Positions 23,747 through 32,723 of a stretch of DNA of 35,598 bases are shown in pieces. Origin of the DNA: CAZMHL01 sp045605445 (GTDB lineage Bacteria > Bacillota > Clostridia > RGIG6154); NCBI GenBank assembly GCA_045605445.1, contig JAZUPZ010000018.1:1-35598 (forward strand), read 5' to 3'. How positions within the stretch are numbered: position 1 is the first letter of the stretch; each line of letters begins with the position of its first letter. Both the position numbers and the translations under genes were made by a program. The notes below the pieces were generated by a model. That model saw only the letters and a program-made list of their open reading frames with translations. It was not told where the DNA came from and searched no databases.

Positions 23747-24400
23747 ATGAGTAACGAATATAAAACTGTATTGAATGATGCCATCGGTGAAATTGTTGAG
23801 AAAAAGTCAAGATTTATAGCAAATATCAAGCATATTACAAATGTTGAAGAAGCCAATAAGTTTCTTGAAGAGATGCGGGCAAGATATTGGGATGCAACCC
23901 ATAATGTTTATGCTTACTCTATATTTAAGAATAATATAGTCAAATATTCTGATGATGGCGAACCTTCGGGGACATCCGGATTGCCCTCTTACAAAGTGTT
24001 GGAAGGGGAAGGAATATTTGATGTTATAGTTGTTATAACCAGATATTTCGGAGGAACCCTTCTGGGTACAGGCGGACTTGCAAGAGCATATTCTGATGCA
24101 GTAAAAGCTGCATTGAACAATGCAGAGATTTTAACTTGCTGTGAATGTGATTATATTAAAATAAAATGCGATTACAATCTCTGGGGAAAAGTTGAAAATA
24201 TTATAAGAAAAACTGAAACTCACATAGAAAGCACAGGTTTTGGAGTTGATGTCGAAGCTATTGTGTGCAAGAAAAAGTCTCAAACTGAAGCTTTTGTAAA
24301 AGAAGTGATAGATAAGACAGATTCAAAGGTAACACTTAAAATTATAACAACCGAGGTTAATATGTTGAATAAAGAAGGAAAACCTGTTAAAATTTATTGA
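23747..24400 (+). CDS. yigZ: YigZ/IMPACT family protein
   Basis: The 217-residue protein matches the YigZ (IMPACT/UPF0029) family: KKSRFIANIKHI near the start, DDGEPSGTSGLP and the long ITRYFGGTLLGTGGLARAYS signature (about 116-135), then a C-terminal UPF0029-like ferredoxin domain. Members are linked to translation regulation in eukaryotes; the bacterial function is unknown. The start is ATG 23747 with ATGGAG upstream. The longer open frame would include the spoVM terminator. The secD promoter begins inside its stop codon region. Confidence 0.9.
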   Translation: MSNEYKTVLNDAIGEIVEKKSRFIANIKHITNVEEANKFLEEMRARYWDATHNVYAYSIFKNNIVKYSDDGEPSGTSGLPSYKVLEGEGIFDVIVVITRYFGGTLLGTGGLARAYSDAVKAALNNAEILTCCECDYIKIKCDYNLWGKVENIIRKTETHIESTGFGVDVEAIVCKKKSQTEAFVKEVIDKTDSKVTLKIITTEVNMLNKEGKPVKIY

Positions 24401-24425
24401 CTTTACGCTGAAAATATTATATAAT
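24397..24425 (+). promoter_or_regulatory. Strong sigma-A promoter for secD-secF
   Basis: TTGACT and TATAAT are separated by exactly 17 bases. The -35 box overlaps the yigZ stop codon (24398-24400). The start point lies about 10 bases before the region with the secD ribosome binding site. Confidence 0.8.
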
Positions 24426-24457
24426 AATCTTATGTGAATTTTAAGGAGGATAAAGCA

Positions 24458-25738
24458 ATGGGTAAAAGTATTGCAAAGCTTTTGATTGTATTGTTATTGA
24501 TTGCAGCAGTTGTTTTTGCGGCATTCGGAAGCTATACAATTTTCGGTGTTACCCAAAAGGGAGCATTCGAAGGAGACATTAGTATTAAACAAGGCCTTGA
24601 CCTTGTAGGTGGTTCGGTTATAACATTTGAAGCTGAAGCAAACAGCACAACTGCTGAACAGATGGCAACTGTTGTAAGTGTTATGAGAAAAAGACTTGAT
24701 AACGCAGGATATACAGAGGCTAACGTTTCAGTTCAGGGAGAAAAAAGAGTAAGAATTGAAATTCCTGCAGTTTCAAATCCTGATGAAGCTATTTCGCTTC
24801 TTGGTCAGACTGCTCAGCTTCAGTTTGTTGATGCTGACAACAATGTTGTTCTTACAGGTTCTGATATTAAGTCTGCTAAAAAACAGTATGGCGCTATTGA
24901 TCAGAGCGGAATTTCAGTTAACTATGTTGAATTAACATTTAACAGTGACAGTATTGCAAAGTTTGCAGAAGCTACAAAAGCAGCTGCACAGAAGGCATCA
25001 GAAGGTAAAAACTTTATTGCGATTATGCTTGACGATGCAGTTATATCATCCCCAATGGTTGCTGCTGAGTACGCTGCAGAAGGTATCAATTCTGAAACTG
25101 CTGTAATTTCAGGTGACTTTACTCCTGAAGCTGCAGCTGAGTTGGCAAACTTAATCAGTGCAGGTCAGCTTCCTTTTGATCTTACTGTTGTGGAACAAAG
25201 CTCAATTGGTGCTACACTTGGTTCAAAGGCACTTGATTCAAGTGTTCTTGCTGCAGGTATCGGTATTTTGCTGATTCTCTTAATTATGCTTGCTTTGTAT
25301 AGAATTCCCGGTCTCGCTGCAGACATTGCACTTGTTGCATATGTTGGCTTGTTTGTACTTGTTATGCAGTTGTTCGGAGTTAATCTTACTCTCGCAGGTA
25401 TTGCCGGTGTAATTCTTACGATTGGTATGGCAGTTGATGCTAACGTAATTATCTTTGAAAGAGTAAAGGAAGAAATAAGAGCAGGAAAAACAGTTAAAGC
25501 AGCTGTTGGTGCAGGCTTTAAAAGAGCATTTGCTGCTATTATCGACTCTAACATTACTACATTGATTGCTGCTGTAGTTCTTTATGTAATCGGCGTTGGT
25601 TCTATTAAAGGATTTGCTATAACTCTTGGTCTTGGTATTATCATTTCAATGCTCACAGCCATTTTTGTTACCAAGTTTATACTTGCACAGTTTGCAAATA
25701 TTTTCAGTAAAAATCCTAAGTTATACGGTGGAAGATAA
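24458..25738 (+). CDS. secD: Protein translocase subunit SecD
   Basis: SecD is a membrane partner of SecYEG that uses the proton gradient to pull exported proteins outward. The 426-residue protein has an N-terminal membrane helix (about 5-25), the IKQGLDLVGGSVITFE motif, a periplasmic-side P1-like domain, and five C-terminal membrane helices (from about 260) with TIGMAVDANVIIFERVKEE, the conserved SecD block. It is shorter than Gram-negative SecD, as usual for Clostridia. ATG 24458 has AAGGAGG nine bases before it; the GTG at 24434 is rejected as it precedes that site. secF follows after 14 bases. Confidence 0.94.
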   Translation: MGKSIAKLLIVLLLIAAVVFAAFGSYTIFGVTQKGAFEGDISIKQGLDLVGGSVITFEAEANSTTAEQMATVVSVMRKRLDNAGYTEANVSVQGEKRVRIEIPAVSNPDEAISLLGQTAQLQFVDADNNVVLTGSDIKSAKKQYGAIDQSGISVNYVELTFNSDSIAKFAEATKAAAQKASEGKNFIAIMLDDAVISSPMVAAEYAAEGINSETAVISGDFTPEAAAELANLISAGQLPFDLTVVEQSSIGATLGSKALDSSVLAAGIGILLILLIMLALYRIPGLAADIALVAYVGLFVLVMQLFGVNLTLAGIAGVILTIGMAVDANVIIFERVKEEIRAGKTVKAAVGAGFKRAFAAIIDSNITTLIAAVVLYVIGVGSIKGFAITLGLGIIISMLTAIFVTKFILAQFANIFSKNPKLYGGR

Positions 25739-25752
25739 GGGGGAATATAAGA

Positions 25753-26628
25753 ATGTTCAATATTACAGAAAAAAGAAAAATATTTTATATAATCCCTGTT
25801 GTTATTATCATTATCGGTATAATTATGGGATTCGTAAATCAGGGATTTAACCTTGATACTGATTTTATGGGCGGTACTTCTATTACCGTTGATATGGGTA
25901 AAAATTTCGACGACGCTAAGCTCAACGATTTTGTAGAGTCAACTGTAGGTGTTGATGTAACAGTTCAGAAATCTGGAAGTACAAACGCTGTTATTAAAAC
26001 TGTTGCTTTATCACAGGAACAGAAAACTACTCTTTTGTCAGCATTGGAAAAAGAATATAAGATTGATGTTGAAACAATAAGCTTTGAAACAGTAAGTGGT
26101 ACAATCGGCGCTGAAACTCAGCAGAAAGCTTTAATTGCAATTGTTGTTGCAGTTGTTCTTATGCTTATCTATATTGCACTGAGATTTGAAGTTTTGTCCG
26201 GCATAGCTGCTGTATTGGCTCTTATTCATGACGTTGTTATGATGTTAGCTGTATATGTGATTTTCAAAATTCCTGTTAACTCATCTTTCGTTGCGGCAAT
26301 TTTGACCATTCTTGGTTATTCTATTAACGCAACAATCGTTGTATTTGACAGAATAAGAGAAAACGCTAAATTAACAAGAAAAGAATCTTTCCAGAACATT
26401 GTAAATACAAGTATCTGGCAGAGTATGGGACGTTCTATAAACACAACCATTACAACACTTATAACAATTGTTCTTTTGTACTTTATGGGCGTTGATGCTA
26501 TTAAAGAATTTGCATTTCCTATTATTGTAGGTGTAATTGCAGGTTTCTACTCATCTGTTTTCCTTTCAGGAAACTTCTGGGTTATGCTTAAAAAATTAGC
26601 ACATCACAAAAATGTAACAGCAGAATAA
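25753..26628 (+). CDS. secF: Protein translocase subunit SecF
   Basis: SecF pairs with SecD. The 291-residue protein has an N-terminal helix (about 11-28), the GFNLDTDFMGGTSI motif (residues 31-44), and five C-terminal helices including ALIHDVVMMLAVYVIF and the conserved GYSINATIVVFDRIRENAK block. Length is typical. GGGGGAATATAAG before the ATG is the ribosome binding site. Here SecD and SecF are separate proteins, unlike the fused SecDF of Bacillus. A strong terminator starts 13 bases after its stop codon. Confidence 0.94.
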   Translation: MFNITEKRKIFYIIPVVIIIIGIIMGFVNQGFNLDTDFMGGTSITVDMGKNFDDAKLNDFVESTVGVDVTVQKSGSTNAVIKTVALSQEQKTTLLSALEKEYKIDVETISFETVSGTIGAETQQKALIAIVVAVVLMLIYIALRFEVLSGIAAVLALIHDVVMMLAVYVIFKIPVNSSFVAAILTILGYSINATIVVFDRIRENAKLTRKESFQNIVNTSIWQSMGRSINTTITTLITIVLLYFMGVDAIKEFAFPIIVGVIAGFYSSVFLSGNFWVMLKKLAHHKNVTAE

Positions 26629-26641
26629 TAATGTATGATAC

Positions 26642-26673
26642 AAAAAACGTCAGTTTAGTGCTGACGTTTTTTT
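26642..26673 (+). terminator. Bidirectional terminator between secF and spoIIID
   Basis: AAAAAACGTCAG and CTGACGTTTTTT form a 12-bp stem with a 7-base loop. Both ends run into homopolymer A/T tracts, so it can end secF (plus) and spoIIID (minus). The spoIIID stop codon lies inside the stem. Confidence 0.85.
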
Positions 26674-26919
26674 CATTTCTTCATATTTTCTTTTTGTAGC
26701 CATACCGCCTCTCAGGTGACGTTCGGCTTTATTTTCGGCAAGTATAGGTTTTACGAGGTTGAATTTTATTCGGTCAATATGATACAATCTTTCTGTTACA
26801 TCCTTATGTACAGTAGATTTTGATATGCAAAATTTTTTAGCAGTATCTCTTACTGTTGTTTTGTTTTCTATTATGTAATCTGCAAGTGTTATTACACGTT
26901 CTGAAATGTAATCTCTCAA
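26650..26919 (-). CDS. spoIIID: Sporulation transcriptional regulator SpoIIID
   Basis: SpoIIID is a small mother-cell DNA-binding protein that adjusts SigE-dependent genes and helps switch on SigK. The 89-residue protein matches the family well: DYISERVITLADYIIENKTTVRDTAKKF (residues 3-30), the helix-turn-helix ISKSTVHKDVTERL (about 33-46) and the C-terminal RHLRGGMATKRKYE (about 67-80). The start is a TTG at 26919, with AAGGTGAT seven bases before it. It is convergent with secF, and its stop codon sits within the shared terminator stem. No certain SigE promoter could be read upstream. Confidence 0.95.
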   Translation of the reverse strand: MRDYISERVITLADYIIENKTTVRDTAKKFCISKSTVHKDVTERLYHIDRIKFNLVKPILAENKAERHLRGGMATKRKYEEMKKTSALN

Positions 26920-26980
26920 TATATCACCTTCAAATATTTACTTTAATAAATGATATGATGACACATTAAGAATTATACTG

Positions 26981-27011
26981 AAAAATCCCGCAACATAATA
27001 TTGCAGGATTT
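26981..27011 (-). terminator. Terminator of the histidine operon
   Basis: On the minus strand AAATCCTGCAA and TTGCGGGATTT form an 11-bp stem (one G-U) with a 7-base loop, followed by T. It lies 17 bases past the hisIE stop codon. Confidence 0.85.
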
Positions 27012-27028
27012 CGAAATAAGAATCAAAA

Positions 27029-27679
27029 TTATTCAGTCATTTTTTCCTGTTTAATTTTATGGTCTATTACATGTCTGGATGCAAGTTCGTTGTGGATATC
27101 CTCAAGTGAAATTCCCATTTCTATCATGAGTACCATAACGTGATACGCGAGATCGGCTATTTCATAAATAGTTTCTTTTTTATCGTTAGCTTTGGCAGCA
27201 ATAATAACTTCGGTACTTTCTTCACCAACCTTTTTAAGGATTTTGTCGATCCCTTTTTCAAAAAGATATGTAGTATATGACCCCTCTTTTTTGTCAGATT
27301 TTCTACCGCAGATCAGTTCCATGAGCTGAGAATATGAAAAATCTTTTAGCTTGTCGCTTTCCCAAAGTTTATTGTTAAAACATGAGTCAGTACCTGTATG
27401 ACAAGCAGGTCCATCTTTTTTTACAATTACAGTAAGGGCATCATTGTCGCAGTCGGCAGTTATTGAAACTATATGCTGATAGTTTCCGCTTGTTTCGCCT
27501 TTGAGCCAAAGTTCTTTTCTTGAACGGCTCCAGAAACAGGTAAGACCTTTTTCCATTGATATTTTTAGGCTCTCTTTATTCATATAAGCGAGTGTCAGAA
27601 CTTTTTTTGTTACTTCGTCTACTATAATTGCAGGGATAAGACCATTTTCATCAAATTTAAGATTGTCAATATTTATCAT
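27029..27679 (-). CDS. hisIE: Phosphoribosyl-AMP cyclohydrolase / phosphoribosyl-ATP pyrophosphatase (HisIE)
   Basis: HisIE carries out steps two and three of histidine synthesis. The 216-residue protein fuses an N-terminal HisI domain (about 1-115) with the ESLKISMEKGLTCFWSRSR segment, zinc-site cysteines in ADCDND and ACHTGTDSC, and a C-terminal HisE domain (about 125-216) with KKVGEESTEVIIAAK and EIADLAYHVMVLM. The linker is short. AGGAGG lies just before the ATG. It is the last gene of the operon, 11 bases after hisF, and the terminator follows. Confidence 0.95.
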   Translation of the reverse strand: MINIDNLKFDENGLIPAIIVDEVTKKVLTLAYMNKESLKISMEKGLTCFWSRSRKELWLKGETSGNYQHIVSITADCDNDALTVIVKKDGPACHTGTDSCFNNKLWESDKLKDFSYSQLMELICGRKSDKKEGSYTTYLFEKGIDKILKKVGEESTEVIIAAKANDKKETIYEIADLAYHVMVLMIEMGISLEDIHNELASRHVIDHKIKQEKMTE

Positions 27680-27690
27680 TATTTTTCCTC

Positions 27691-28449
27691 CTATATTCTT
27701 ACCGGGATGTTGTTTTTATACAGTTCTTGTTTTAGGCTTTTTATACTCACTTCTCCGAAATGGAATATTGAAGCAGCAAGTCCTGCATCTACCTTTGGGA
27801 GTTTCGTGAAGAGCTCGGTAAAGTCAGAAATACATCCTGCACCGCCGGAAGCAATAACAGGTACATTAACAGCATTGCATACTGCATTAAGCATTTCCAG
27901 GTCAAAACCTTTTTTAACACCATCTGTATCGATTGAGTTTAAAACCACTTCGCCGGCTCCGGAATCAACACATTTTTTTATCCATTCAATAGCTTCCATT
28001 CCTGTGTTTTCTCTTCCGCCTTTGGCAAATACTCTGAAAACACCATTCACTCTTTTTACATCGGCTGAAATTACAACACATTGACTTCCGTATAATTTTG
28101 CCGCTTCGTTGATTAAATTGGGGTTTTTAATAGCACCGGAATTTACGCTTACTTTGTCAGCACCGCATTTTAAAACCCGGTCAAAATCATAAACGTTGTT
28201 AATTCCACCACCTACGGTCAATGGAATAAAAATAGTTTTTGCTACTTCACAAAGTATATCAGTAAACAGTGCTCTTCCGTCACTTGAAGCCGTTATATCA
28301 TAAAAAACAAGCTCATCTGCTCCGTTTTCACTGTAAAATTTTGCCAGATCAACAGGGGAGGAAACATCGCTTAAACCCGTAAAATTAACCCCTTTAACAA
28401 CTCTTCCGTTATTAACATCAAGACAAGGAATAATTCTTTTTGTAATCAT
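27691..28449 (-). CDS. hisF: Imidazole glycerol phosphate synthase cyclase subunit HisF
   Basis: HisF is the TIM-barrel subunit that takes ammonia from HisH and makes imidazole glycerol phosphate and AICAR. The 252-residue protein has catalytic Asp11 (IIPCLDVNNGRVVKG) and Asp130 (VVISADVKR), plus the phosphate-binding TVGGGI and ASGGAG motifs. It overlaps the end of hisA by four bases (ATGA), with GAGGTGG as ribosome binding site inside hisA. It pairs functionally with HisH, two genes upstream. Confidence 0.96.
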   Translation of the reverse strand: MITKRIIPCLDVNNGRVVKGVNFTGLSDVSSPVDLAKFYSENGADELVFYDITASSDGRALFTDILCEVAKTIFIPLTVGGGINNVYDFDRVLKCGADKVSVNSGAIKNPNLINEAAKLYGSQCVVISADVKRVNGVFRVFAKGGRENTGMEAIEWIKKCVDSGAGEVVLNSIDTDGVKKGFDLEMLNAVCNAVNVPVIASGGAGCISDFTELFTKLPKVDAGLAASIFHFGEVSIKSLKQELYKNNIPVRI

Positions 28450-29159
28450 TTTACCACCTCGACGGCATCTTTTATTGATACAGCCTTTTCATAATATGCT
28501 TTTCCGATTATTGCACCGTATATGTTAAGTTTCTTTAGATTTATTATGTCATCAATGTGTGTGATTCCACCGGAAGCAATAATGTTCATAGTGTATTTTT
28601 CAGAAAGTTCTTTATAAAGATTGTGGTTGGTACCTTGCATAGCACCGTCTTTTGAAACATCGGTACATATGACGGTTTCAACTCCGATAGCTTGCATTTT
28701 CTCACAAAATTCAAAGCAAGTATAATTAGTTTTTTCCGTCCAACCTTTTACTGCAACGTAACCGTCTTTTACGTCAATTCCAACAGCTATTTTGCTTTTA
28801 TAAGAGTCAATAGCTTTTTTGAGAAAATTTTCATCTTTTACTGCAGCCGTTCCTAAAATTACCCTGTCAACACCGGCATCTATGTATTCTTTAATTACAT
28901 CCATACTTCTGATGCCTCCACCCACTTCAACAAAAAGATTACAATTGCTTACAATGTCTTTAATGGTGTTTATATTTGGTGTTGTACCGTTTTTCGCGCC
29001 TTCTAGATCAACTATGTGAATGTGTTTTGCGCCTTGTTTTTCAAAGTCTTTTGCAAAGAGCATAGGATTGTCGCTGTACACTGTCATGCGGTTATAGTCG
29101 CCTTTTAAAAGGCGGACAGCTTTTCCTTCGTATAAGTCTATTGCTGGAAATATATACAT
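28446..29159 (-). CDS. hisA: ProFAR isomerase HisA
   Basis: HisA performs an Amadori rearrangement of ProFAR to PRFAR. The 237-residue TIM-barrel protein has Asp8 (FPAIDLYEGKAVRL), the second catalytic Asp129 (VGIDVKDGYVAV), and the phosphate-binding VEVGGGIRS and IASGGI motifs. Length fits the family. AAAGGT before ATG 29159 is moderate. A 27-base gap separates it from hisH, the largest gap inside the operon after yerC, with no promoter seen. Confidence 0.95.
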   Translation of the reverse strand: MYIFPAIDLYEGKAVRLLKGDYNRMTVYSDNPMLFAKDFEKQGAKHIHIVDLEGAKNGTTPNINTIKDIVSNCNLFVEVGGGIRSMDVIKEYIDAGVDRVILGTAAVKDENFLKKAIDSYKSKIAVGIDVKDGYVAVKGWTEKTNYTCFEFCEKMQAIGVETVICTDVSKDGAMQGTNHNLYKELSEKYTMNIIASGGITHIDDIINLKKLNIYGAIIGKAYYEKAVSIKDAVEVVK

Positions 29160-29186
29160 TTTTTGTTACCTTTCTTTTGTTTAAAT

Positions 29187-29798
29187 CTATTTGTCACAAA
29201 AAGCTTTCAGAATTTTTAATCCTGTTTCTCCGCTTTTTTCAGGATGAAACTGGCAACCGTAAATATTGTCTTTTTCTACAGCAGCGGTTATGATTGAACC
29301 ATATTCTGTGGTTGCAAGCAAATCATCGGTACAGTTTGTTGCGTAGTACGAATGCACAAAATATACAAAATCACCGTTTTGGATATATTTAAACAGTTTT
29401 GAGTTTTCTTTTATGATGTTTAAAGAATTCCATCCGATGTGTGGTATTTTGAGATTTTTTGGAATTACCCCCGACATGGGGACGATTTCACCTTTAATAA
29501 GTCCAAGCCCATTATGTTTTCCGAACTCATAGCTGCATTCGAATAACATTTGCATACCGAGGCAAATGCCAAGTATAGGTTTTCCATTTTTAACCTGAGA
29601 AATTATTACCCGTTCAAGTCCGGTTTCTCGGAGTTTTCTTGCTGCATCTTCAAATGCACCGACGCCGGGAAGAATCAGCTTATCTGCTTTTTCAATAACA
29701 TCCTTTTCTCCGGTAACTGTTACTTCGGCTCCTATTGCCAGCAGGGAACTTTTTAATGAAAAAAGGTTACCAACGCCATAATCTATTATTGCAATCAT
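29187..29798 (-). CDS. hisH: Imidazole glycerol phosphate synthase glutaminase subunit HisH
   Basis: HisH releases ammonia from glutamine for HisF. The 203-residue class-I amidotransferase has the nucleophile Cys79 (ILGICLGMQML) and the catalytic His185 and Glu187 (YGCQFHPEKSG). The YGVGNLFSL start is typical. Its ATG overlaps the hisB stop (TAATG), with AAGGAG inside hisB as ribosome binding site. Confidence 0.96.
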   Translation of the reverse strand: MIAIIDYGVGNLFSLKSSLLAIGAEVTVTGEKDVIEKADKLILPGVGAFEDAARKLRETGLERVIISQVKNGKPILGICLGMQMLFECSYEFGKHNGLGLIKGEIVPMSGVIPKNLKIPHIGWNSLNIIKENSKLFKYIQNGDFVYFVHSYYATNCTDDLLATTEYGSIITAAVEKDNIYGCQFHPEKSGETGLKILKAFCDK

Positions 29799-30385
29799 TA
29801 AAGTACTCCTTTTGTTGACATTATATCATCGGAAAAGCAAGGATCAATGCTGAGAGCTTTTCTTAAACTCTGACCTACTGATTTGAATGTTCCTTCAATT
29901 ATGTGATGAGAATTTTCTCCGGAAAGTTGCTTTATGTGAAGAGTGCAGTCAAAATTTCTTACAAAGGCAATCCAGAATTCTTCGTTTAATTCGGTGTCAA
30001 AATCTCCTACTTTTTCTGTTGGGATTTCAAGGTTATATTCCAAATGGGCTCTGCCTGAAATGTCAATTGCTGAAAGAATGAGAGACTCATCCATTGGCAG
30101 TATAGTGTCGCCGTAACGTACAATTCCTTTTTTGTCACCTACAGCTGATTTGAATGCACAACCAAGTGCTATTCCGATGTCTTCAACCGTATGGTGATAG
30201 TCAACCTGGATATCACCTTTGCAAACTACTGTTAAGTCAAAACGACCGTGTTTGGCAAACAAAGTTAACATATGGTCTAAAAATCCGCATCCTGTTTTAA
30301 GTTCGCTTTTCCCTGAACCGTCAATATTTAATGAAAGAGTAATGTCTGTTTCATTTGTTTTTCTGTTGATAATGGCGTTTCTCAT
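29798..30385 (-). CDS. hisB: Imidazoleglycerol-phosphate dehydratase HisB
   Basis: This single-function HisB dehydrates imidazole glycerol phosphate using Mn ions. The 195-residue protein has the metal-binding signatures GCGFLDHMLTLFAKHG and DYHHTVEDIGIALG, and the second pair in LSGENSHHIIEGTFKS. It lacks the phosphatase domain found in enteric HisB. The start overlaps hisC by four bases (ATGA). Confidence 0.96.
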   Translation of the reverse strand: MRNAIINRKTNETDITLSLNIDGSGKSELKTGCGFLDHMLTLFAKHGRFDLTVVCKGDIQVDYHHTVEDIGIALGCAFKSAVGDKKGIVRYGDTILPMDESLILSAIDISGRAHLEYNLEIPTEKVGDFDTELNEEFWIAFVRNFDCTLHIKQLSGENSHHIIEGTFKSVGQSLRKALSIDPCFSDDIMSTKGVL

Positions 30386-31446
30386 TTAGATTCCTCCAGA
30401 ATTTCGTTTATTGATGAAATCAGCGCTTTCATTTGTTCTAAGGTTCCGATTGTTATTCGGTTATAATCACAAATCTCTTTTTTGTTAAAATGTCTTACCA
30501 GTATTTTTTTGTCTTTGAGTTTTTGATATAGATCAATACCGCTTATTCTGTGATGTTTAACAAAAAGGAAATTTGCGGTAGAATTTGTAACGGTGAACCC
30601 TGCTTTGATAAGCTCTGATTTTGCAAATTTTCTGTTTTCTATGATTTTTTTACAGTTGTTTTTTGTGTATTCTTCATCTTCAAGAATTCCAATTCCTGAT
30701 GCCATAGTCATTTTGTTTATGTTATATGGATTTGTAGAATATTTAATGGTTTTCAAATCATTTATAAGCTCCTTGCAACCAACACCAAAGCCAAGTCTTC
30801 CTCCGGCCATTGAACGTGATTTTGAAAATGTTTGTGTTACAAGAAGATTGTTGTATTTGTGTATTAAAGGAACGCAGCTTTCGTTTCCGAAATCCACATA
30901 AGCTTCATCAATAACAACAACGTTATCTGGATTGCTTTTGAGAATTTTTTCAATTTCTTCAATACTTAATGCAATTCCGGTAGGTGCATTCGGGTTAGCA
31001 ATAAAAATAGTTTTATTTATTCCTGCAAATGCATCAACATCTATGGAAAAGTCGTTGTTTAAAGGTATTTCTTCATAAGGTATCTGATTTAATTCAGCAA
31101 AAACAGGATAGAAACCATATGTAATATTTGGAAATACTGCCGGATGGTCGTCGTCACAAAAAGCCATAAAAGCAAAATTGAGAATTTCATCAGAACCGTT
31201 TGTCATTAAAACCTCTTCGAAGTCAACGTTTAAAATGGTTGCCATTTTTTTCGTAAGTTCCTTGCATTCAGGATCGGGATATAAATTTAGTAGTGATGCT
31301 GCTTTTTCGGCGTAAGAAATTGATTTTTCCGAGGGTGGGAAAGGTGATTCGTTAGTGTTTAATTTTATATAATCCGACACCTTTGGCTGTTCACCAGGAG
31401 TGTATGGCGTCAGGGTTTTGAATTTGTTACTGAAAAATCTGCTCAT
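30382..31446 (-). CDS. hisC: Histidinol-phosphate aminotransferase HisC
   Basis: HisC is a PLP-dependent aminotransferase that makes histidinol phosphate. The 354-residue protein has NTNESPFPP near the N-terminus, NPNAPTG (substrate binding), VVIDEAYVDF, and the PLP-binding Lys209 in TQTFSKSRSMAGGRLGF. Length is as expected. It starts two bases after hisD, with GAGGAG at the hisD end as ribosome binding site. It overlaps hisB by four bases. Confidence 0.95.
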   Translation of the reverse strand: MSRFFSNKFKTLTPYTPGEQPKVSDYIKLNTNESPFPPSEKSISYAEKAASLLNLYPDPECKELTKKMATILNVDFEEVLMTNGSDEILNFAFMAFCDDDHPAVFPNITYGFYPVFAELNQIPYEEIPLNNDFSIDVDAFAGINKTIFIANPNAPTGIALSIEEIEKILKSNPDNVVVIDEAYVDFGNESCVPLIHKYNNLLVTQTFSKSRSMAGGRLGFGVGCKELINDLKTIKYSTNPYNINKMTMASGIGILEDEEYTKNNCKKIIENRKFAKSELIKAGFTVTNSTANFLFVKHHRISGIDLYQKLKDKKILVRHFNKKEICDYNRITIGTLEQMKALISSINEILEESK

Positions 31447-31448
31447 AA

Positions 31449-32723
31449 TTACTCCTCAATACGAATTTCTGCACTTTTGGCATGTGCTGTAAGACCTTCT
31501 TTTTTTGCAAAGTATGCAACATCTTTTGCAATTTTGTTAAAAGCTTCTTTTGAATAATAAGTATATTGTGTTTTTTTGATAAAATCATCTACAGAAAGAG
31601 GGCTTGAAAATTTGGCGGTTCCGCTTGTTGGGAGTGTGTGATTTGGTCCGGCAATATAATCACCTAATGCTTCGGGGCAATTTTTTCCCATAAAAATTGA
31701 ACCGGCATGCTTTACCATATCCAGATAGTCGAAGGGATTATCTACGCAAATTTCAAGATGTTCGGGAGCTATTTCGTTAGAAACTTCAACAGCTTCTTTA
31801 ATATTGTCAGTAATAATAATTTTACCATTATTATCGATAGAATTTCGTGCAATATCAGCTCTCTCAAGCATAGGAATCTGTTTTTCAAGTTCTTCACTTA
31901 CTAGGTTTGCAAGTTCAACAGAGTCAGTGATCAAAACTGCACTCGCCATTTTATCGTGTTCGGCCTGGGAAAGCAGATCCGCTGCAACGTAACACGGGTT
32001 ACAAGTTTTGTCAGCAATGATTAGTATTTCGCTTGGACCGGCAATCATGTCAATTGAAACTGTTCCGTAAACTTGCTTTTTAGCTTCAGCAACATATGCA
32101 TTTCCGGGGCCCACAATTTTATCAACTTTTGGAACACTCTCAGTACCGTAGGCCAAGGCTGCAATTGCCTGTGCTCCGCCAATTTTAAAAATTCTTCCAA
32201 CTCCTGCAATTTTTGCTGCTGCCAAAATATAAGGGTTGACTTTGCCTTCGGAAGTAGGCGGTGTAACAATAACAACCTCGTTACATCCGGCAATTCTTGC
32301 AGGTATAGAATCCATCAAAACAGTTGAAGGATAGGCTGCTGTTCCGCCGGGAACATAAAGCCCGGCTTTGTCAATGGGGATTATTTTTTGTCCGGTTATT
32401 ATCCCGTTTTCTTCATTTATGATAAAACTGTTGCGAACTTGTCTTTTGTGAAAATTTTCTATATTTTTTGCAGCTTTTCTTAAAATGCCAAGAAATTCAG
32501 GCTCAACTAAAGAAATAGCTTCTTCTATTTCTTCTTCGGATACGAGGAATGTATCAAGCTTTGCGTTATCAAATCTTTCACAATATTTATATAAAGCTTT
32601 ATCTCCGTTAGTTTTTACATCTGAAATGATTTCTGAAACAGTATTTTCAATGTTAGAAGTTTCTTCTTTTCTGATTATAATTTCGGAATTTTCAATATCA
32701 TTATAGTTAATTATTTTAATCAT
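31449..32723 (-). CDS. hisD: Histidinol dehydrogenase HisD
   Basis: HisD carries out the last two oxidations to histidine with NAD and zinc. The 424-residue protein has GLYVPGGTAAYPSTVLM, the IAGPSEILIIAD block, the SQAEHDKMASA zinc-binding region, and the GPNHTLPTSGTAKFSSPLSV signature. The start is ATG 32723, with GGAGG seven bases upstream; the longer frame would run into hisG and is not favoured. It overlaps the end of hisG by eight bases. Confidence 0.95.
   Translation of the reverse strand: MIKIINYNDIENSEIIIRKEETSNIENTVSEIISDVKTNGDKALYKYCERFDNAKLDTFLVSEEEIEEAISLVEPEFLGILRKAAKNIENFHKRQVRNSFIINEENGIITGQKIIPIDKAGLYVPGGTAAYPSTVLMDSIPARIAGCNEVVIVTPPTSEGKVNPYILAAAKIAGVGRIFKIGGAQAIAALAYGTESVPKVDKIVGPGNAYVAEAKKQVYGTVSIDMIAGPSEILIIADKTCNPCYVAADLLSQAEHDKMASAVLITDSVELANLVSEELEKQIPMLERADIARNSIDNNGKIIITDNIKEAVEVSNEIAPEHLEICVDNPFDYLDMVKHAGSIFMGKNCPEALGDYIAGPNHTLPTSGTAKFSSPLSVDDFIKKTQYTYYSKEAFNKIAKDVAYFAKKEGLTAHAKSAEIRIEE

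Noticed and set aside
25165..25554. A 129-residue open frame opposite secD
   Set aside because: Antisense shadow of a conserved membrane-protein gene, with no start signal or motif.
27707..28084. A 125-residue plus-strand frame opposite hisF
   Set aside because: Antisense shadow of a well-supported hisF; composition is typical of a reverse frame.
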